From an uncultured Bacteroidales bacterium (GTDB lineage: Bacteria > Bacteroidota > Bacteroidia > Bacteroidales > Muribaculaceae): a stretch of 64,000 nt of DNA. The stretch spans positions 1-64,000 of the forward strand of contig CADAFP010000003.1 in assembly GCA_902787185.1 (NCBI GenBank). Direction: 5' to 3'. The notes beneath the pieces were generated by a model. It searched no databases, had not been told where the DNA came from, and saw nothing but the letters and a program-made list of their open reading frames with translations. Numbering within the stretch: position 1 is the first letter of the stretch; the number at the start of each line of letters is the position of its first letter. The position numbers and the translations under genes were made by a program. This document shows, piece after piece, positions 43,823 through 52,569 of the stretch.

Positions 43823-44845
43823 ATGGACGAGGACTTTGACATCAGACGGGAGTCGTTGAAGACCGACCAGGACTTTGAGCGGGCGTTGAGGCCCGTTCGG
43901 TTTGAGGACTTTGCCGGTCAGGACAAGATTATCGAGAACCTGCGCGTGTTTGTCGCCGCCGCCAAGTTGCGAGGCGAATCGCTGGACCATGTGCTGTTCC
44001 ACGGTCCTCCGGGCCTGGGCAAAACCACCTTGAGCAACATCATCGCCAACGAGCTGGGCGTGGGCTTCAAAGTCACGTCGGGCCCCGTGCTTGACAAGCC
44101 CGGTGACCTGGCAGGACTGCTGACGTCGCTCGACGAGAACGATGTGCTGTTCATCGACGAGATTCACCGCCTGAGCCCCATCGTAGAGGAGTACCTCTAC
44201 AGCGCAATGGAGGACTACCGTATCGACATCATGATTGACAAGGGCCCCGGCGCCCGCTCGGTGCAACTGACGCTTGCCCCGTTCACCCTCATCGGCGCCA
44301 CCACCCGCAGCGGCCTGCTGACCTCGCCGCTGCGTGCCCGTTTCGGCATCAACTGCCACCTGGAATACTATGACCACAAGGTGCTCGAGGGCATCATCCG
44401 CCGTTCAGCCCGCCTGCTGGCCGTTCCCATCGACGACAAAGCCGCCGTGGAGATTGCCCTGCGCAGCCGTGGCACGCCCCGTATCGCCAACTCGCTGCTG
44501 CGCCGCGTGCGCGACTTTGCCCAGGTCAAGGGCAGCGGCCGCATCGACCTCGACATCGCTCGCTATGCCCTCGAGGCGCTGAACATCGACAAATACGGCC
44601 TTGACGAGATCGACAACAAGATTCTGCTGACCATCATTGACAAGTTTGGTGGCGGTCCCGTGGGCCTGAACACCATCGCCACGGCCATGAACGAGGACGC
44701 CGGCACCATCGAGGAGGTCTATGAGCCCTACCTCATCAAGGAAGGCTTCATCAACCGCACCCCGCGCGGCCGCGAAGCCACCACGCTGGCCTACAATCAC
44801 CTGAAACGTGAGCGCCCCGGCGAAGTGGGAAGCATTTTTAGTTAA
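43823..44845 (+). CDS. ruvB: Holliday junction branch migration helicase RuvB
   Basis: Motor of the RuvABC complex. Walker A is [11 protein letters not shown] (about 61-71) and Walker B is [10 protein letters not shown] (about 110-119). Sensor [18 protein letters not shown] (about 155-172) and a winged-helix C-domain with RTPRGREAT follow. The start at 43823 (MDEDFDIR) gives 340 residues, the family norm; the frame is open further upstream, but that stretch belongs to the preceding gene. The TAA stop (44843-44845) lies inside the first unit of a heptamer array. Confidence 0.97.
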   Translation: MDEDFDIRRESLKTDQDFERALRPVRFEDFAGQDKIIENLRVFVAAAKLRGESLDHVLFHGPPGLGKTTLSNIIANELGVGFKVTSGPVLDKPGDLAGLLTSLDENDVLFIDEIHRLSPIVEEYLYSAMEDYRIDIMIDKGPGARSVQLTLAPFTLIGATTRSGLLTSPLRARFGINCHLEYYDHKVLEGIIRRSARLLAVPIDDKAAVEIALRSRGTPRIANSLLRRVRDFAQVKGSGRIDLDIARYALEALNIDKYGLDEIDNKILLTIIDKFGGGPVGLNTIATAMNEDAGTIEEVYEPYLIKEGFINRTPRGREATTLAYNHLKRERPGEVGSIFS

Positions 44846-44961
44846 CAGTTAAAAGTGAATAGTTAACAGTTGGCATCCGCACTCACTTGGTCAACCTCTC
44901 ACTTTTAACTGTTCACTCTTAATTGTTTACTGTTCACTTTTAACTGTTCACTTTTAACTGA
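44840..44961. repeat. Large inverted heptamer array between ruvB and the flippase gene
   Basis: Five units of the AGTTAAC type (44840-44874) face nine units alternating TCACTTT and TAACTGT (44899-44961). All are in exact 7-bp register. The arms are complementary and would form a long hairpin. The first unit supplies the ruvB stop codon. Confidence 0.95.
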
Positions 44962-44965
44962 GATA

Positions 44966-46462
44966 ATGGCTAACCTGAAATCACTGGCAAAAGACACCGC
45001 CATCTATGGCTTGAGCAGCATCATCGGGCGATTCCTCAATTACTTGTTGGTGCCCTTATACACCGCCAAATTGTCGGCCGCATCGGGCGGCTATGGCATC
45101 ATCACCAACGTATATGCCTACACGGCATTGCTGCTGGTCATCCTCACCTACGGCATGGAGACCACGTTCTTCCGCTATGCCAACAAGAGCGAGGAAAATC
45201 CCAATACCGTCTATAGCACGACGCTCATCAGCGTGGGCACCACGTCCTTGCTTTTTGTCCTGCTCGTGCTGGCATTCCTGCCCGGCATATCGGGATGGAT
45301 GGGCTATGCGGCTCATCCCGAGTATGTGGGCGTGATGGCGACCGTCGTCGCGCTCGACGCATTCCAGTGCATCCCGTTCGCCTACCTGCGTTACCAGCGC
45401 CGACCCATCAAGTTTGCCGCGCTCAAGTTGCTGTTCATTTTCATGAACATCGGCTTGAACCTGCTCTACTTTGTCGCCCTGCCCGCCCTGTACAAGCACT
45501 ATCCCGACGTTATCGGCACCATCTACAGCCCCAACGTGGGTGTGGGGTATGCCTTCTTCATCAACCTGTTCTGCACAGGCCTGGTGACCTTCTTCTTCTG
45601 GAAAGAGCTGTTGGGCATCAAGTATAAGTTTGACTGGTCGCTGCTCAAGCGCATGCTCAAGTATGCCTGGCCCATTCTGGTGCTGGGTATTGCCGGCATC
45701 CTGAACCAGACCTTCGACAAGATGATGTTCCCCAAGATATACGGCGACCACGCCGACACGCAGTCGCAGTTGGGCATCTATGGTGCGGCGGTCAAGATTG
45801 CCATGATTATGGCACTGATTACCCAGGCCTTCCGCTACGCCTACGAGCCGTTTGTCTTCGGCAAGAGCCAGGACAAGGACAACCGCGAGACCTATGCCCA
45901 GGCGATGCGCTACTTCATCATCTTCACGCTGCTGGCCTTCCTGGCAGTGATGGCGTGGATTGATGTATTCAAGTATATCATTGCCCCCGACTACTGGTCG
46001 GGCCTCAAGGTCGTGCCTATCGTCATGGCCGCCGAAATCATGATGGGCATCTACTTCAACCTGTCGTTCTGGTACAAGTTGATTGACAAGACCATCTGGG
46101 GCGCATGGTTCTCGGGCATTGGCTGCGCCGTGCTCATCCTTGTCAACGTTCTGTTCGTGCCCAAGTATGGCTACATGGCCTGTGCATGGGGAGGATTTGC
46201 TGGCTACTGCACTGCGATGGTGCTGAGTTACCTCGTGGGACAGAAGTACTACCCCATCCGCTACCCGCTGCGCGACATCGCGATGTACACCGTCGTGGCT
46301 GCCATCCTGTTTGCCGCCATGATGCTGCCCGTGGGCAACATGTGGCTCGCCCTGGCCTATCGCACGGTGCTGCTGTGCCTGTTTGTGGGCTTCATCTACC
46401 GCAAGGAGCACCTGGGCCCCATGCTGGCCAAATTGCCTGTCGTCGGGCGATTCTTCAAGTGA
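44966..46462 (+). CDS. Polysaccharide/lipid flippase (MOP superfamily, Wzx-like)
   Basis: Predicted to flip lipid-linked oligosaccharides across the inner membrane. The 498 residues have about 13-14 hydrophobic helices. The opening KDTAIYGLSSIIGRFLNYLLVPLYT is a typical MOP start (given here in parts: IYGLSSIIGR, then NYLLVPLYT). GILNQTFDKMMFP lies at about 248-260, and ITQAFRYAYEPF at about 290-301. Many Bacteroidetes genomes have this flippase beside ruvB. The substrate is unknown. A perfect 8-bp hairpin follows the stop. Confidence 0.9.
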   Translation: MANLKSLAKDTAIYGLSSIIGRFLNYLLVPLYTAKLSAASGGYGIITNVYAYTALLLVILTYGMETTFFRYANKSEENPNTVYSTTLISVGTTSLLFVLLVLAFLPGISGWMGYAAHPEYVGVMATVVALDAFQCIPFAYLRYQRRPIKFAALKLLFIFMNIGLNLLYFVALPALYKHYPDVIGTIYSPNVGVGYAFFINLFCTGLVTFFFWKELLGIKYKFDWSLLKRMLKYAWPILVLGIAGILNQTFDKMMFPKIYGDHADTQSQLGIYGAAVKIAMIMALITQAFRYAYEPFVFGKSQDKDNRETYAQAMRYFIIFTLLAFLAVMAWIDVFKYIIAPDYWSGLKVVPIVMAAEIMMGIYFNLSFWYKLIDKTIWGAWFSGIGCAVLILVNVLFVPKYGYMACAWGGFAGYCTAMVLSYLVGQKYYPIRYPLRDIAMYTVVAAILFAAMMLPVGNMWLALAYRTVLLCLFVGFIYRKEHLGPMLAKLPVVGRFFK

Positions 46463-46474
46463 CAATCTACTGTC

Positions 46475-46493
46475 GCCGTGGCTGAGCCACGGC
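46475..46493 (+). terminator. Hairpin after the flippase
   Basis: GCCGTGGC-tga-GCCACGGC, a perfect 8-bp stem 12 bases after the stop. A T-rich stretch comes only about 20 bases later. Confidence 0.5.
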
Positions 46494-46545
46494 ACAGGGA
46501 ACCGAACTGATAGTTTTTGTTTAATAACCATTAATCGTAACCATT

Positions 46546-46716
46546 ATGAAAGAGCAAGTATTACAAGCCATGCGCGATGCCGGAAAGCCCATGTCGGCTG
46601 GTGATGTTACTAAGGTGTTGGGCGCCGACCGCAAGGAAGTCGATAAGGCGTTTGCCGAGTTGAAAAAGGAGGGTGCCATCGTGTCGCCCGTGCGCTGCAA
46701 GTGGGCTCCCGCTTGA
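46546..46716 (+). CDS. Miniature winged-helix protein, 56 residues
   Basis: A short complete gene. MKEQVLQAMRDAGKPMSAGD is followed by VTKVLGADRKEVDKAFAELK and a strand with SPVRCKWAP. The helix-turn-helix-beta pattern matches the small wHTH proteins seen in Bacteroidetes (DNA-binding regulator-like, about 55-60 residues). The start has good context (AACCATTATG) and the codon use matches the neighbours. It has its own hairpin terminator. DNA binding and targets are inferred from fold alone. Confidence 0.78.
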   Translation: MKEQVLQAMRDAGKPMSAGDVTKVLGADRKEVDKAFAELKKEGAIVSPVRCKWAPA

Positions 46717-46746
46717 CATCAAACAACACGTCAACCTGTAAACAAA

Positions 46747-46782
46747 GCGCCAGCGCATTGGGGACAGCCCCTGCGCTGGCGC
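46747..46782. terminator. Strong GC-rich bidirectional terminator
   Basis: GCGCCAGCGCA (46747-46757) and TGCGCTGGCGC (46772-46782) pair perfectly, with GGGG/CCCC inside the loop. It lies between convergent genes. Confidence 0.75.
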
Positions 46783-46801
46783 GATTTATGTTAGCCCTCT
46801 A

Positions 46802-49336
46802 TTAATTTCGCAAGATGATGCTAATCAGCTCGTTGAGGTCCGAAATGTTGACTGAGCCATCGTCGTTGATGTCAAATCGCTTCGCTGGATCCACCGGAAC
46901 GGGAGGTCTGCCCGGAGTCGTTACACGAATGGGAAGCAACTCAAGTTCATTCCTGAACATGGTGAGAATGCCTTCCACATAGCAATTATCCCATGAATAA
47001 TCGCCATTATTGGCCTTGAACATAGGTGAATAAGAATACTTGCCTGTCAAGATATAATTGATGAGTGCATTGAGGTCGGAAATATCCACAATCCCGTCAT
47101 CATTAAGATCATTCGGTTGACCAGTATATACTTTGACAGGAATCTGGATGCCAAATTGGTTGTACATCTTCATTGTCTCGTACCCATCACTCATCGTGTA
47201 ATAACGGTCATCGTCATCTTCCTCATCCTTGGTTACGGTCACGTCATCAAAACATACATAATGATAAATCATATCGGCACTGACCTCCTCGATTGGGAAT
47301 GGTCCCTCGGGGAGAACCTTAGGGCCATGGGCAACCAATTGCCAATCTCCTTCGCGGGTCAATTGCGGGATACCGTTGTATGTGGTCCAACTGGCGCATC
47401 CAATGATGGAGTCGCCGTTCACGAATGTGCCGCCCACGTTGCCGTATATGAGGGTATATTGGTCGCACTTGTCTTTCACATATAAATGATTGACTGACTG
47501 ATATATCACAATGAGGGGGCACTCAAATTGCACGGCCAAACCTTTGGGCTTATCAAACAAGTCCTCGATGCAGCAAACTTGTCCAATAGGTTTTTGGGGC
47601 TCTATACGCAAGGGCAAAATCTGAATAATCAGGTCTCCTCCATTTCTACAATAAACACCGACGATTCCATAGACGTCATAAAGCGCATCAGGGTCTTCAT
47701 TGCCCGGTATCCAAACATTAAACCGGTTGTAATATGGGCATCCTTCACCCATCCCATCGGCGGGCACTATCCTGCCATCGTCCAATTTCACGCCACGGAG
47801 CACCACATAGTGTCCTCTCATAGCGACAGTCACACAATCCATGGTAATTTCTTCAGGCACCACATCAACTTTGCCAATCGGATCCTGAAGGCCTTGAGGA
47901 TTATTCAACTCAGGTTGACAACTGAAGGTGGTTTTTGTGCCAGTAAAGCCCGCGGGAATCACATCACCCATCTCGTAAGTCTTATCAACTTGGCCGTAAA
48001 TCAATCCGTAACCCGTGTCGTCAAAAGCATACAGATACCTACCGGCTTGAGCTATAACTGTCGCATCATATTCCATGAACACCTCAGTATCATCTTCAAT
48101 CTCCTCAAACCTTCCAAATCCAGTGTGAGGAATAAAATTGTTGTAGCATATGGGCAAGAGTTGATAAATGACACTGTCCCTGACATACGATCCCACGATA
48201 CCGATGACTTCAGGATAGGTCGCTGATAAATCAATATTTGGCGACACGCCCATGAAGCCAAAATAAACGGAGCATTGGTTACCCAGAGCATCCGTAAGAT
48301 AATAATTTCCATTATCAGTGGTGCTGAAGGTCACATCAGTGATCCTGACGTAATGTGCAAACATTTCATGCCCCACCTGGTCGGCAGTTATCGTCTCGGG
48401 GTCGATGTGGATATTGGAAGTTGAGGACTGGAACCCACCGACAGCTCTCCATTCAGGCTCACCGTTATAGGTGATCTTGGACAACACAACGCCCGTGGGA
48501 ATCACATCACCCAGGGTGTAAGTCTGGCCTGTAGGGCCATAGATTAAGGAATATCCTGCACACTCATCCTTGACATAGAGGTAATTTTTGTTTTGTGCCA
48601 ACGTGTAGAGCGGCCTCTGGAAACGCACCACTGTTTCGTCGGGCGTATCAAGCAGGTCCTCAAAGCAATGAACCTGTTGAGACTCGCCAAACACATACTC
48701 AGCGCTCACCACCCCGCTTATCTCGCCATCTCGCTCTGCGATAGCCTTGACAACGGCATTGCTGCTCAGCGTGAAGGGCTCGGTATAGCGTGTCGAGGCG
48801 GTAGTGGGGTCTGTGCCATCAAGGGTGTAATAGACCTTTGCAACGGATGGCGAACAGGTGATCGTGACCTCAATGGGAATGTAGTAGGTTCCTGAGGCAG
48901 GATGGATTTCGGGCGAATGCAAGACATTGTCATCGACGTAAACATCAATCCTGGTGGCACGCACCTGCTTGATGCCAGCAAAAAATTGCACCTCGGGGGC
49001 TCGACCCTCCCACACGCCATCATTTCCCTCAATTGTCATCTCGGGCTCACTAAAGCCTGTGGCGGGATTGCTATCGGTGCAATAGAATACAATCTTGATG
49101 ATATCGCCGATTTCTGAAGATACCGTTGTGATTGAATTCTTGCCAAAACGATATTGGGCTGCACCCAATGCACCATAAGATGTGCAAATCGTAACGCCAT
49201 CTTTGCTCATGCAATCCTCACTCACCACAGTGGGTTGAATGCCAGAATCTTCTCCAGGAATAAAGGTGACCACAGTCACACCCCAGGCCATAGTCGTTAT
49301 CAGACTCATCAACAGAAAAATAAGAAACTTGCGCAT
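46802..49336 (-). CDS. Secreted repeat protein with chitobiase-type domain and dockerin-like repeats
   Basis: Surface or secreted protein of 844 residues from the ATG at 49336. Residues 1-18 form a signal peptide. A beta domain follows, then a CHB_HEX_C-type domain (VYYTLDGTDPTTASTRYTEP, about 160-215). Three modules of about 150 residues come next, each with the pattern YLYVKD-x(n)-LIYG-x(n)-GDVIP and ending in LLPI. Two calcium-loop repeats are present, DLNDDGIVDISDLNALI and FDINDDGSVNISDLNELI. The first sits inside the third module and the second is at the extreme C-terminus, an unusual split dockerin. It is a paralogue of the gene at 49665. The ligand is unknown; carbohydrate is plausible. 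Confidence 0.85.
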   Translation of the reverse strand: MRKFLIFLLMSLITTMAWGVTVVTFIPGEDSGIQPTVVSEDCMSKDGVTICTSYGALGAAQYRFGKNSITTVSSEIGDIIKIVFYCTDSNPATGFSEPEMTIEGNDGVWEGRAPEVQFFAGIKQVRATRIDVYVDDNVLHSPEIHPASGTYYIPIEVTITCSPSVAKVYYTLDGTDPTTASTRYTEPFTLSSNAVVKAIAERDGEISGVVSAEYVFGESQQVHCFEDLLDTPDETVVRFQRPLYTLAQNKNYLYVKDECAGYSLIYGPTGQTYTLGDVIPTGVVLSKITYNGEPEWRAVGGFQSSTSNIHIDPETITADQVGHEMFAHYVRITDVTFSTTDNGNYYLTDALGNQCSVYFGFMGVSPNIDLSATYPEVIGIVGSYVRDSVIYQLLPICYNNFIPHTGFGRFEEIEDDTEVFMEYDATVIAQAGRYLYAFDDTGYGLIYGQVDKTYEMGDVIPAGFTGTKTTFSCQPELNNPQGLQDPIGKVDVVPEEITMDCVTVAMRGHYVVLRGVKLDDGRIVPADGMGEGCPYYNRFNVWIPGNEDPDALYDVYGIVGVYCRNGGDLIIQILPLRIEPQKPIGQVCCIEDLFDKPKGLAVQFECPLIVIYQSVNHLYVKDKCDQYTLIYGNVGGTFVNGDSIIGCASWTTYNGIPQLTREGDWQLVAHGPKVLPEGPFPIEEVSADMIYHYVCFDDVTVTKDEEDDDDRYYTMSDGYETMKMYNQFGIQIPVKVYTGQPNDLNDDGIVDISDLNALINYILTGKYSYSPMFKANNGDYSWDNCYVEGILTMFRNELELLPIRVTTPGRPPVPVDPAKRFDINDDGSVNISDLNELISIILRN

Positions 49337-49559
49337 AGCGAAAAGAAATTGAAATGAGTGAAACACAATATAATTAGGTGGATTGTCAGCACACTTGGGA
49401 CAGCAATGAGCATGGGGAAATATGATGATGTGTGGCTCTCATGGCATGGAGAAGTATGACGCGCAACACTGTGTGGAGAGAATACTCCTAATGATGGCTT
49501 TTCTCCCTGTAAACTGCGGTAATTGTTGCTGCTGCCGCTCATTTGCATTGTTTTGCGCA

Positions 49560-49567
49560 CAAAATTA
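49560..49567 (-). promoter_or_regulatory. -7 element for the 46802 gene
   Basis: The minus strand reads TAATTTTG, giving a leader of about 215 bases. The leader (49337-49559) shows no ORF or strong fold that I can support. Confidence 0.5.
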
Positions 49568-49599
49568 ATACTTTTTCCCGAGCCATGCAATGATAAATA

Positions 49600-49638
49600 A
49601 AAAAATGTGGTTCCACACTTGGCAGAACCACATTTTTA
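49600..49638 (-). terminator. Intrinsic terminator after the 49665 gene
   Basis: Minus strand: ATGTGGTTC-n-GAACCACAT followed by TTTTTTTA, a 9-bp stem extended by A/T pairs. Confidence 0.9.
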
Positions 49639-49664
49639 GGATTATTATACTGTCAACCGACGTA

Positions 49665-52145
49665 TCACTTGAGGATGATGGCAATCACCTCGTTGATATC
49701 ACTGATGTTCACAGTACCGTCACCGTTGATGTCACCGACAGCTTTGTAAGTGCCAGAGAGAATCATATCGATAACCAGGTTAACGTCGGCGATGTTTACG
49801 CTACCATCACCATTCACGTCACCCTTCAAGGGTTCAGGATCAACACCACCATGCTCTTTCACCTTGATGGGGAAGATCTCACGCTCGTTATTGTAAATGG
49901 TCAAGAAGCCCCATACGTCGTAGGTCTTGTTGGGGTCAAAGTCGGGCAGTGTGAGGTTAAACTGGTTGAAGAGCAGGATTTCCTCTTCGTCCTCATCTAT
50001 CATGATGAACTTCGTAGCCTCGTCGGTAGGAGTAATCTGCAAGTTCTCGATGAAGAGGTAGGAATGAACGTCGTTCTGGGAAACGTCCTCAATCTTCTTG
50101 GTGATAGGCTCTACTTCAGCGGTCTTACCACCCTTCACAAACGTGCTGTCCACGGGAACCATCTGCTTGTAACCATTGGTCTTGGGATAGAGCGTCCACG
50201 TACCGGTAGCACCAATCTTGATGATATCACCATTCTCAAAATGCTCGGTCAATCTACCGTACACAAGCGTCATCTTGCCGTCAGCGTCCTTGACATACAT
50301 GCGGCTACCATTCTGATAGATGGCGGTCAGCGGGGTAGTGAACTCACCATAGCCACCCTCGGGAAGGTTATAGAGTTCAGCAATGTTCTTCACAGGCGTG
50401 GGCACAACTTTGATATCAAACCTGTAAGGCAGCAACTGGTAATTGGTCTTGTAGGAACCCACGATACCATAAACCCAGCAGAAGTCGTCGCCCTCGGCGG
50501 GATAAACGCAGTCAAACCTCTTGTAGTAACCAATGGTGTTACCCTTTTCATCAACCAGGTTGGAACCACTGACTTTCACTTTAATCTTGACATACTTGCC
50601 CCAATTGTCATGGTTGACCTCATTGAGCGTGGCGATAGTCATGGCAACGGGCTCACCGGTATTCTCGATGGCGTTCTCAAAGCCTGCCAGAGGAACTGCA
50701 CCATTGTTGTCGGTCAACTCAGGCTCCATGTCATAGGTCTTCTTGAGTCCCATATAGCCAGCGGGGATGACATCACCCTGCTTGTAGGTCTTACCAACGG
50801 TACCATAAACGAGACCAAAACCGGTCTCATCCATCAGATAGAGATACTTGCCAGACTGGCCAATCACAGTGGCGTCATAGGTCAGGGTCACTTGGTTTTC
50901 CAAGTCGTCGGGCAAATCAGCCAAGTGTCCGAGTCCAAGATTGCCGGGGATGCGCTTTTTGCACTTGGTGGGCAGCAACTGATAAATGATCGCGTCACCT
51001 TTCTTGTAGGTGCCAACGACACCCTCAACGTCGTAGTCGGCGTTCAAATCATTGGGAGCTGAAACACCCATGTTGCCAAAGTAAACGGGGCACGTGTTAC
51101 CATCCTGATCGGTCAACGTGTAGTTCTTGCCGTCGGCGTCCAGGCTAATGGTCACACCACTCATCTTCACCAATTGGGCAAACCTGTCGTGGCCGACCTC
51201 ATTGGCAGGAATCTCGGGAATATTAACCGTTACATTACCACTTGCCTCATTAAAGTTGTTGAGGTACTGCAACTCGGGCTCGCCAGCATAGGTCGTCTTG
51301 GTACCATAGAAACCAGCGGGAATGACATCACCCTTGCCGTAGGTCTGACCACAGTCACCATAGAACAGGGCGCATCCCGTGTTATCCATCACATAGAGGT
51401 ATCCCTTGTTTTGGGCAGTGGCGGTCACGCTCTTGGTAAACTGAGCGGCAGTGCCGTCGGCCAAAGCAATGTACTCGGCGATACTATTCACCGGAACGGG
51501 AGTGGCAATGATATACTCAGCGCTTACGACATCGCTCACTTCACCATTCAGAGCCGAAATGGCTTTCAGCGTGGTGGTCTTGTTAATAGCAATGGGGGCC
51601 GAGTAGAGCGTCGAGGAGGTTGTGGGATCGTTACCGTCGGTGGTGTAATAGATCTTAGCACCGCTGGTACCACAAGTGATAGCTACATTGATGGGCTCGT
51701 AATAGGTGCGGCCAGGGAGGGAGAAGTTGGGCTTAGCCAAGCCATTCTCGGCAACGGTGACAACAATCTTGGTTGCGCGAACCTGCTTGACACCAGCAAC
51801 GAAGTCGACTGACGGAGCATTGCCTTCCCAAACACCGTCATCCATACCCGCGGGCTCAGAGAAACCCGAAGCGGGGTTTTCGGAAGTACACGTGAACTCG
51901 ATCTTGGTGATGTTACCAATCGTAGAGGTGAACGTCGTGACCGAATTCTTTCCGAAACGGTACTGGGCTGCAGCAAAAGCACCGTAGGAAGTGTGAACCG
52001 TTACACCATCAAGGGTCATCTCGTCCTCGGTGGTAACAGAAGGTTGCTGGCCGACAGTCTCACCTGGGATAAAAGTGATGACAGTCTCACCCCAAGCTGC
52101 AATCGCCAACAAACACATGGTGAATAAAGTAAATAATTTCCTCAT
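49665..52145 (-). CDS. Secreted repeat protein with chitobiase-type domain and C-terminal dockerin
   Basis: Paralogue of the 46802 product, 826 residues from the ATG at 52145 (the frame is open further upstream, but the signal peptide begins here: LFTLFTMCLLAIAAWG). The order is a beta domain with VITFIPGE, a CHB_HEX_C-type domain (IYYTTDGNDPTTSSTLYSAP), three modules with YLYVMD/YLYLMD/MYVKD, GDVIPAG and LLP, and a regular type I dockerin at the end. In the dockerin, GDVNGDGSVNIADVNLVIDM and GDINGDGTVNISDINEVIAI are two adjacent calcium loops. No cohesin is visible in the window. Probably surface-located, function unknown. Confidence 0.87.
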   Translation of the reverse strand: MRKLFTLFTMCLLAIAAWGETVITFIPGETVGQQPSVTTEDEMTLDGVTVHTSYGAFAAAQYRFGKNSVTTFTSTIGNITKIEFTCTSENPASGFSEPAGMDDGVWEGNAPSVDFVAGVKQVRATKIVVTVAENGLAKPNFSLPGRTYYEPINVAITCGTSGAKIYYTTDGNDPTTSSTLYSAPIAINKTTTLKAISALNGEVSDVVSAEYIIATPVPVNSIAEYIALADGTAAQFTKSVTATAQNKGYLYVMDNTGCALFYGDCGQTYGKGDVIPAGFYGTKTTYAGEPELQYLNNFNEASGNVTVNIPEIPANEVGHDRFAQLVKMSGVTISLDADGKNYTLTDQDGNTCPVYFGNMGVSAPNDLNADYDVEGVVGTYKKGDAIIYQLLPTKCKKRIPGNLGLGHLADLPDDLENQVTLTYDATVIGQSGKYLYLMDETGFGLVYGTVGKTYKQGDVIPAGYMGLKKTYDMEPELTDNNGAVPLAGFENAIENTGEPVAMTIATLNEVNHDNWGKYVKIKVKVSGSNLVDEKGNTIGYYKRFDCVYPAEGDDFCWVYGIVGSYKTNYQLLPYRFDIKVVPTPVKNIAELYNLPEGGYGEFTTPLTAIYQNGSRMYVKDADGKMTLVYGRLTEHFENGDIIKIGATGTWTLYPKTNGYKQMVPVDSTFVKGGKTAEVEPITKKIEDVSQNDVHSYLFIENLQITPTDEATKFIMIDEDEEEILLFNQFNLTLPDFDPNKTYDVWGFLTIYNNEREIFPIKVKEHGGVDPEPLKGDVNGDGSVNIADVNLVIDMILSGTYKAVGDINGDGTVNISDINEVIAIILK

Positions 52146-52205
52146 TGCAATGAAAGTTATTAAATGGTTAATAATGACAAGTTCTACAACATCTTTATAA
52201 TTGGG

Positions 52206-52213
52206 CAAAGTTA
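52206..52213 (-). promoter_or_regulatory. -7 element for the 49665 gene
   Basis: The minus strand reads TAACTTTG, 60 bases before the start at 52145. Confidence 0.55.
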
Positions 52214-52328
52214 CTATTATTTTTCCATTCATCAACCATTATGGCGCAAAAAAATCCCATAAAAACTCAATTGGAGTTAAAACAAAAAAAACACGGGGTT
52301 AAGGGCATCGGTTTAAAAGATTAATGAT

Positions 52329-52336
52329 TACCTTTG
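52329..52336 (+). promoter_or_regulatory. -7 element for the CotH gene
   Basis: TACCTTTG lies 233 bases before the ATG at 52570. The palindromic element 52356-52529 therefore falls in the leader RNA. Confidence 0.55.
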
Positions 52337-52355
52337 CAGGTTGTAATTAAATTCT

Positions 52356-52529
52356 CAAGTTTCTAAAGTGGCTTTGCCCCTTTAGGAAACTTGAAGATTA
52401 GGGATTAAAGATTAGGGATAGGCCCATAGGGTCGAAAACCCGCAAACTTTGAAAAGGTTTTCTTCACTAATCACTCATCACTAATCTTTAATCTTCAAGT
52501 TCTGAAGTGCTTAGCACTTTAGAAACTTG
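52356..52529. mobile_element. MITE-like 174-bp palindromic element with 15-bp terminal inverted repeats
   Basis: CAAGTTTCTAAAGTG (52356-52370) and CACTTTAGAAACTTG (52515-52529) are perfect inverted ends. Each end is itself a hairpin (CAAGTTTCTAAAG with CTTTAGGAAACTTG; TTCAAGTT with AACTTGAA). The interior holds complementary heptamer runs of GATTAGG/GATTAAA and CACTAAT/CTTTAAT. There is no ORF inside. A related hairpin occurs at 7171-7190. It is either a non-autonomous transposable element or a repeat family of other origin. Confidence 0.6.
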
Positions 52530-52569
52530 AATTAAGTAAAGTCACCAATTTTCAAAGCTATAGAACATC

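Noticed and set aside
45056..46531. Minus-strand frame of 491 codons opposite the flippase
   Set aside because: His/Gln/Glu-rich shadow translation without hydrophobic or domain pattern; the plus strand encodes a clear multi-pass protein.
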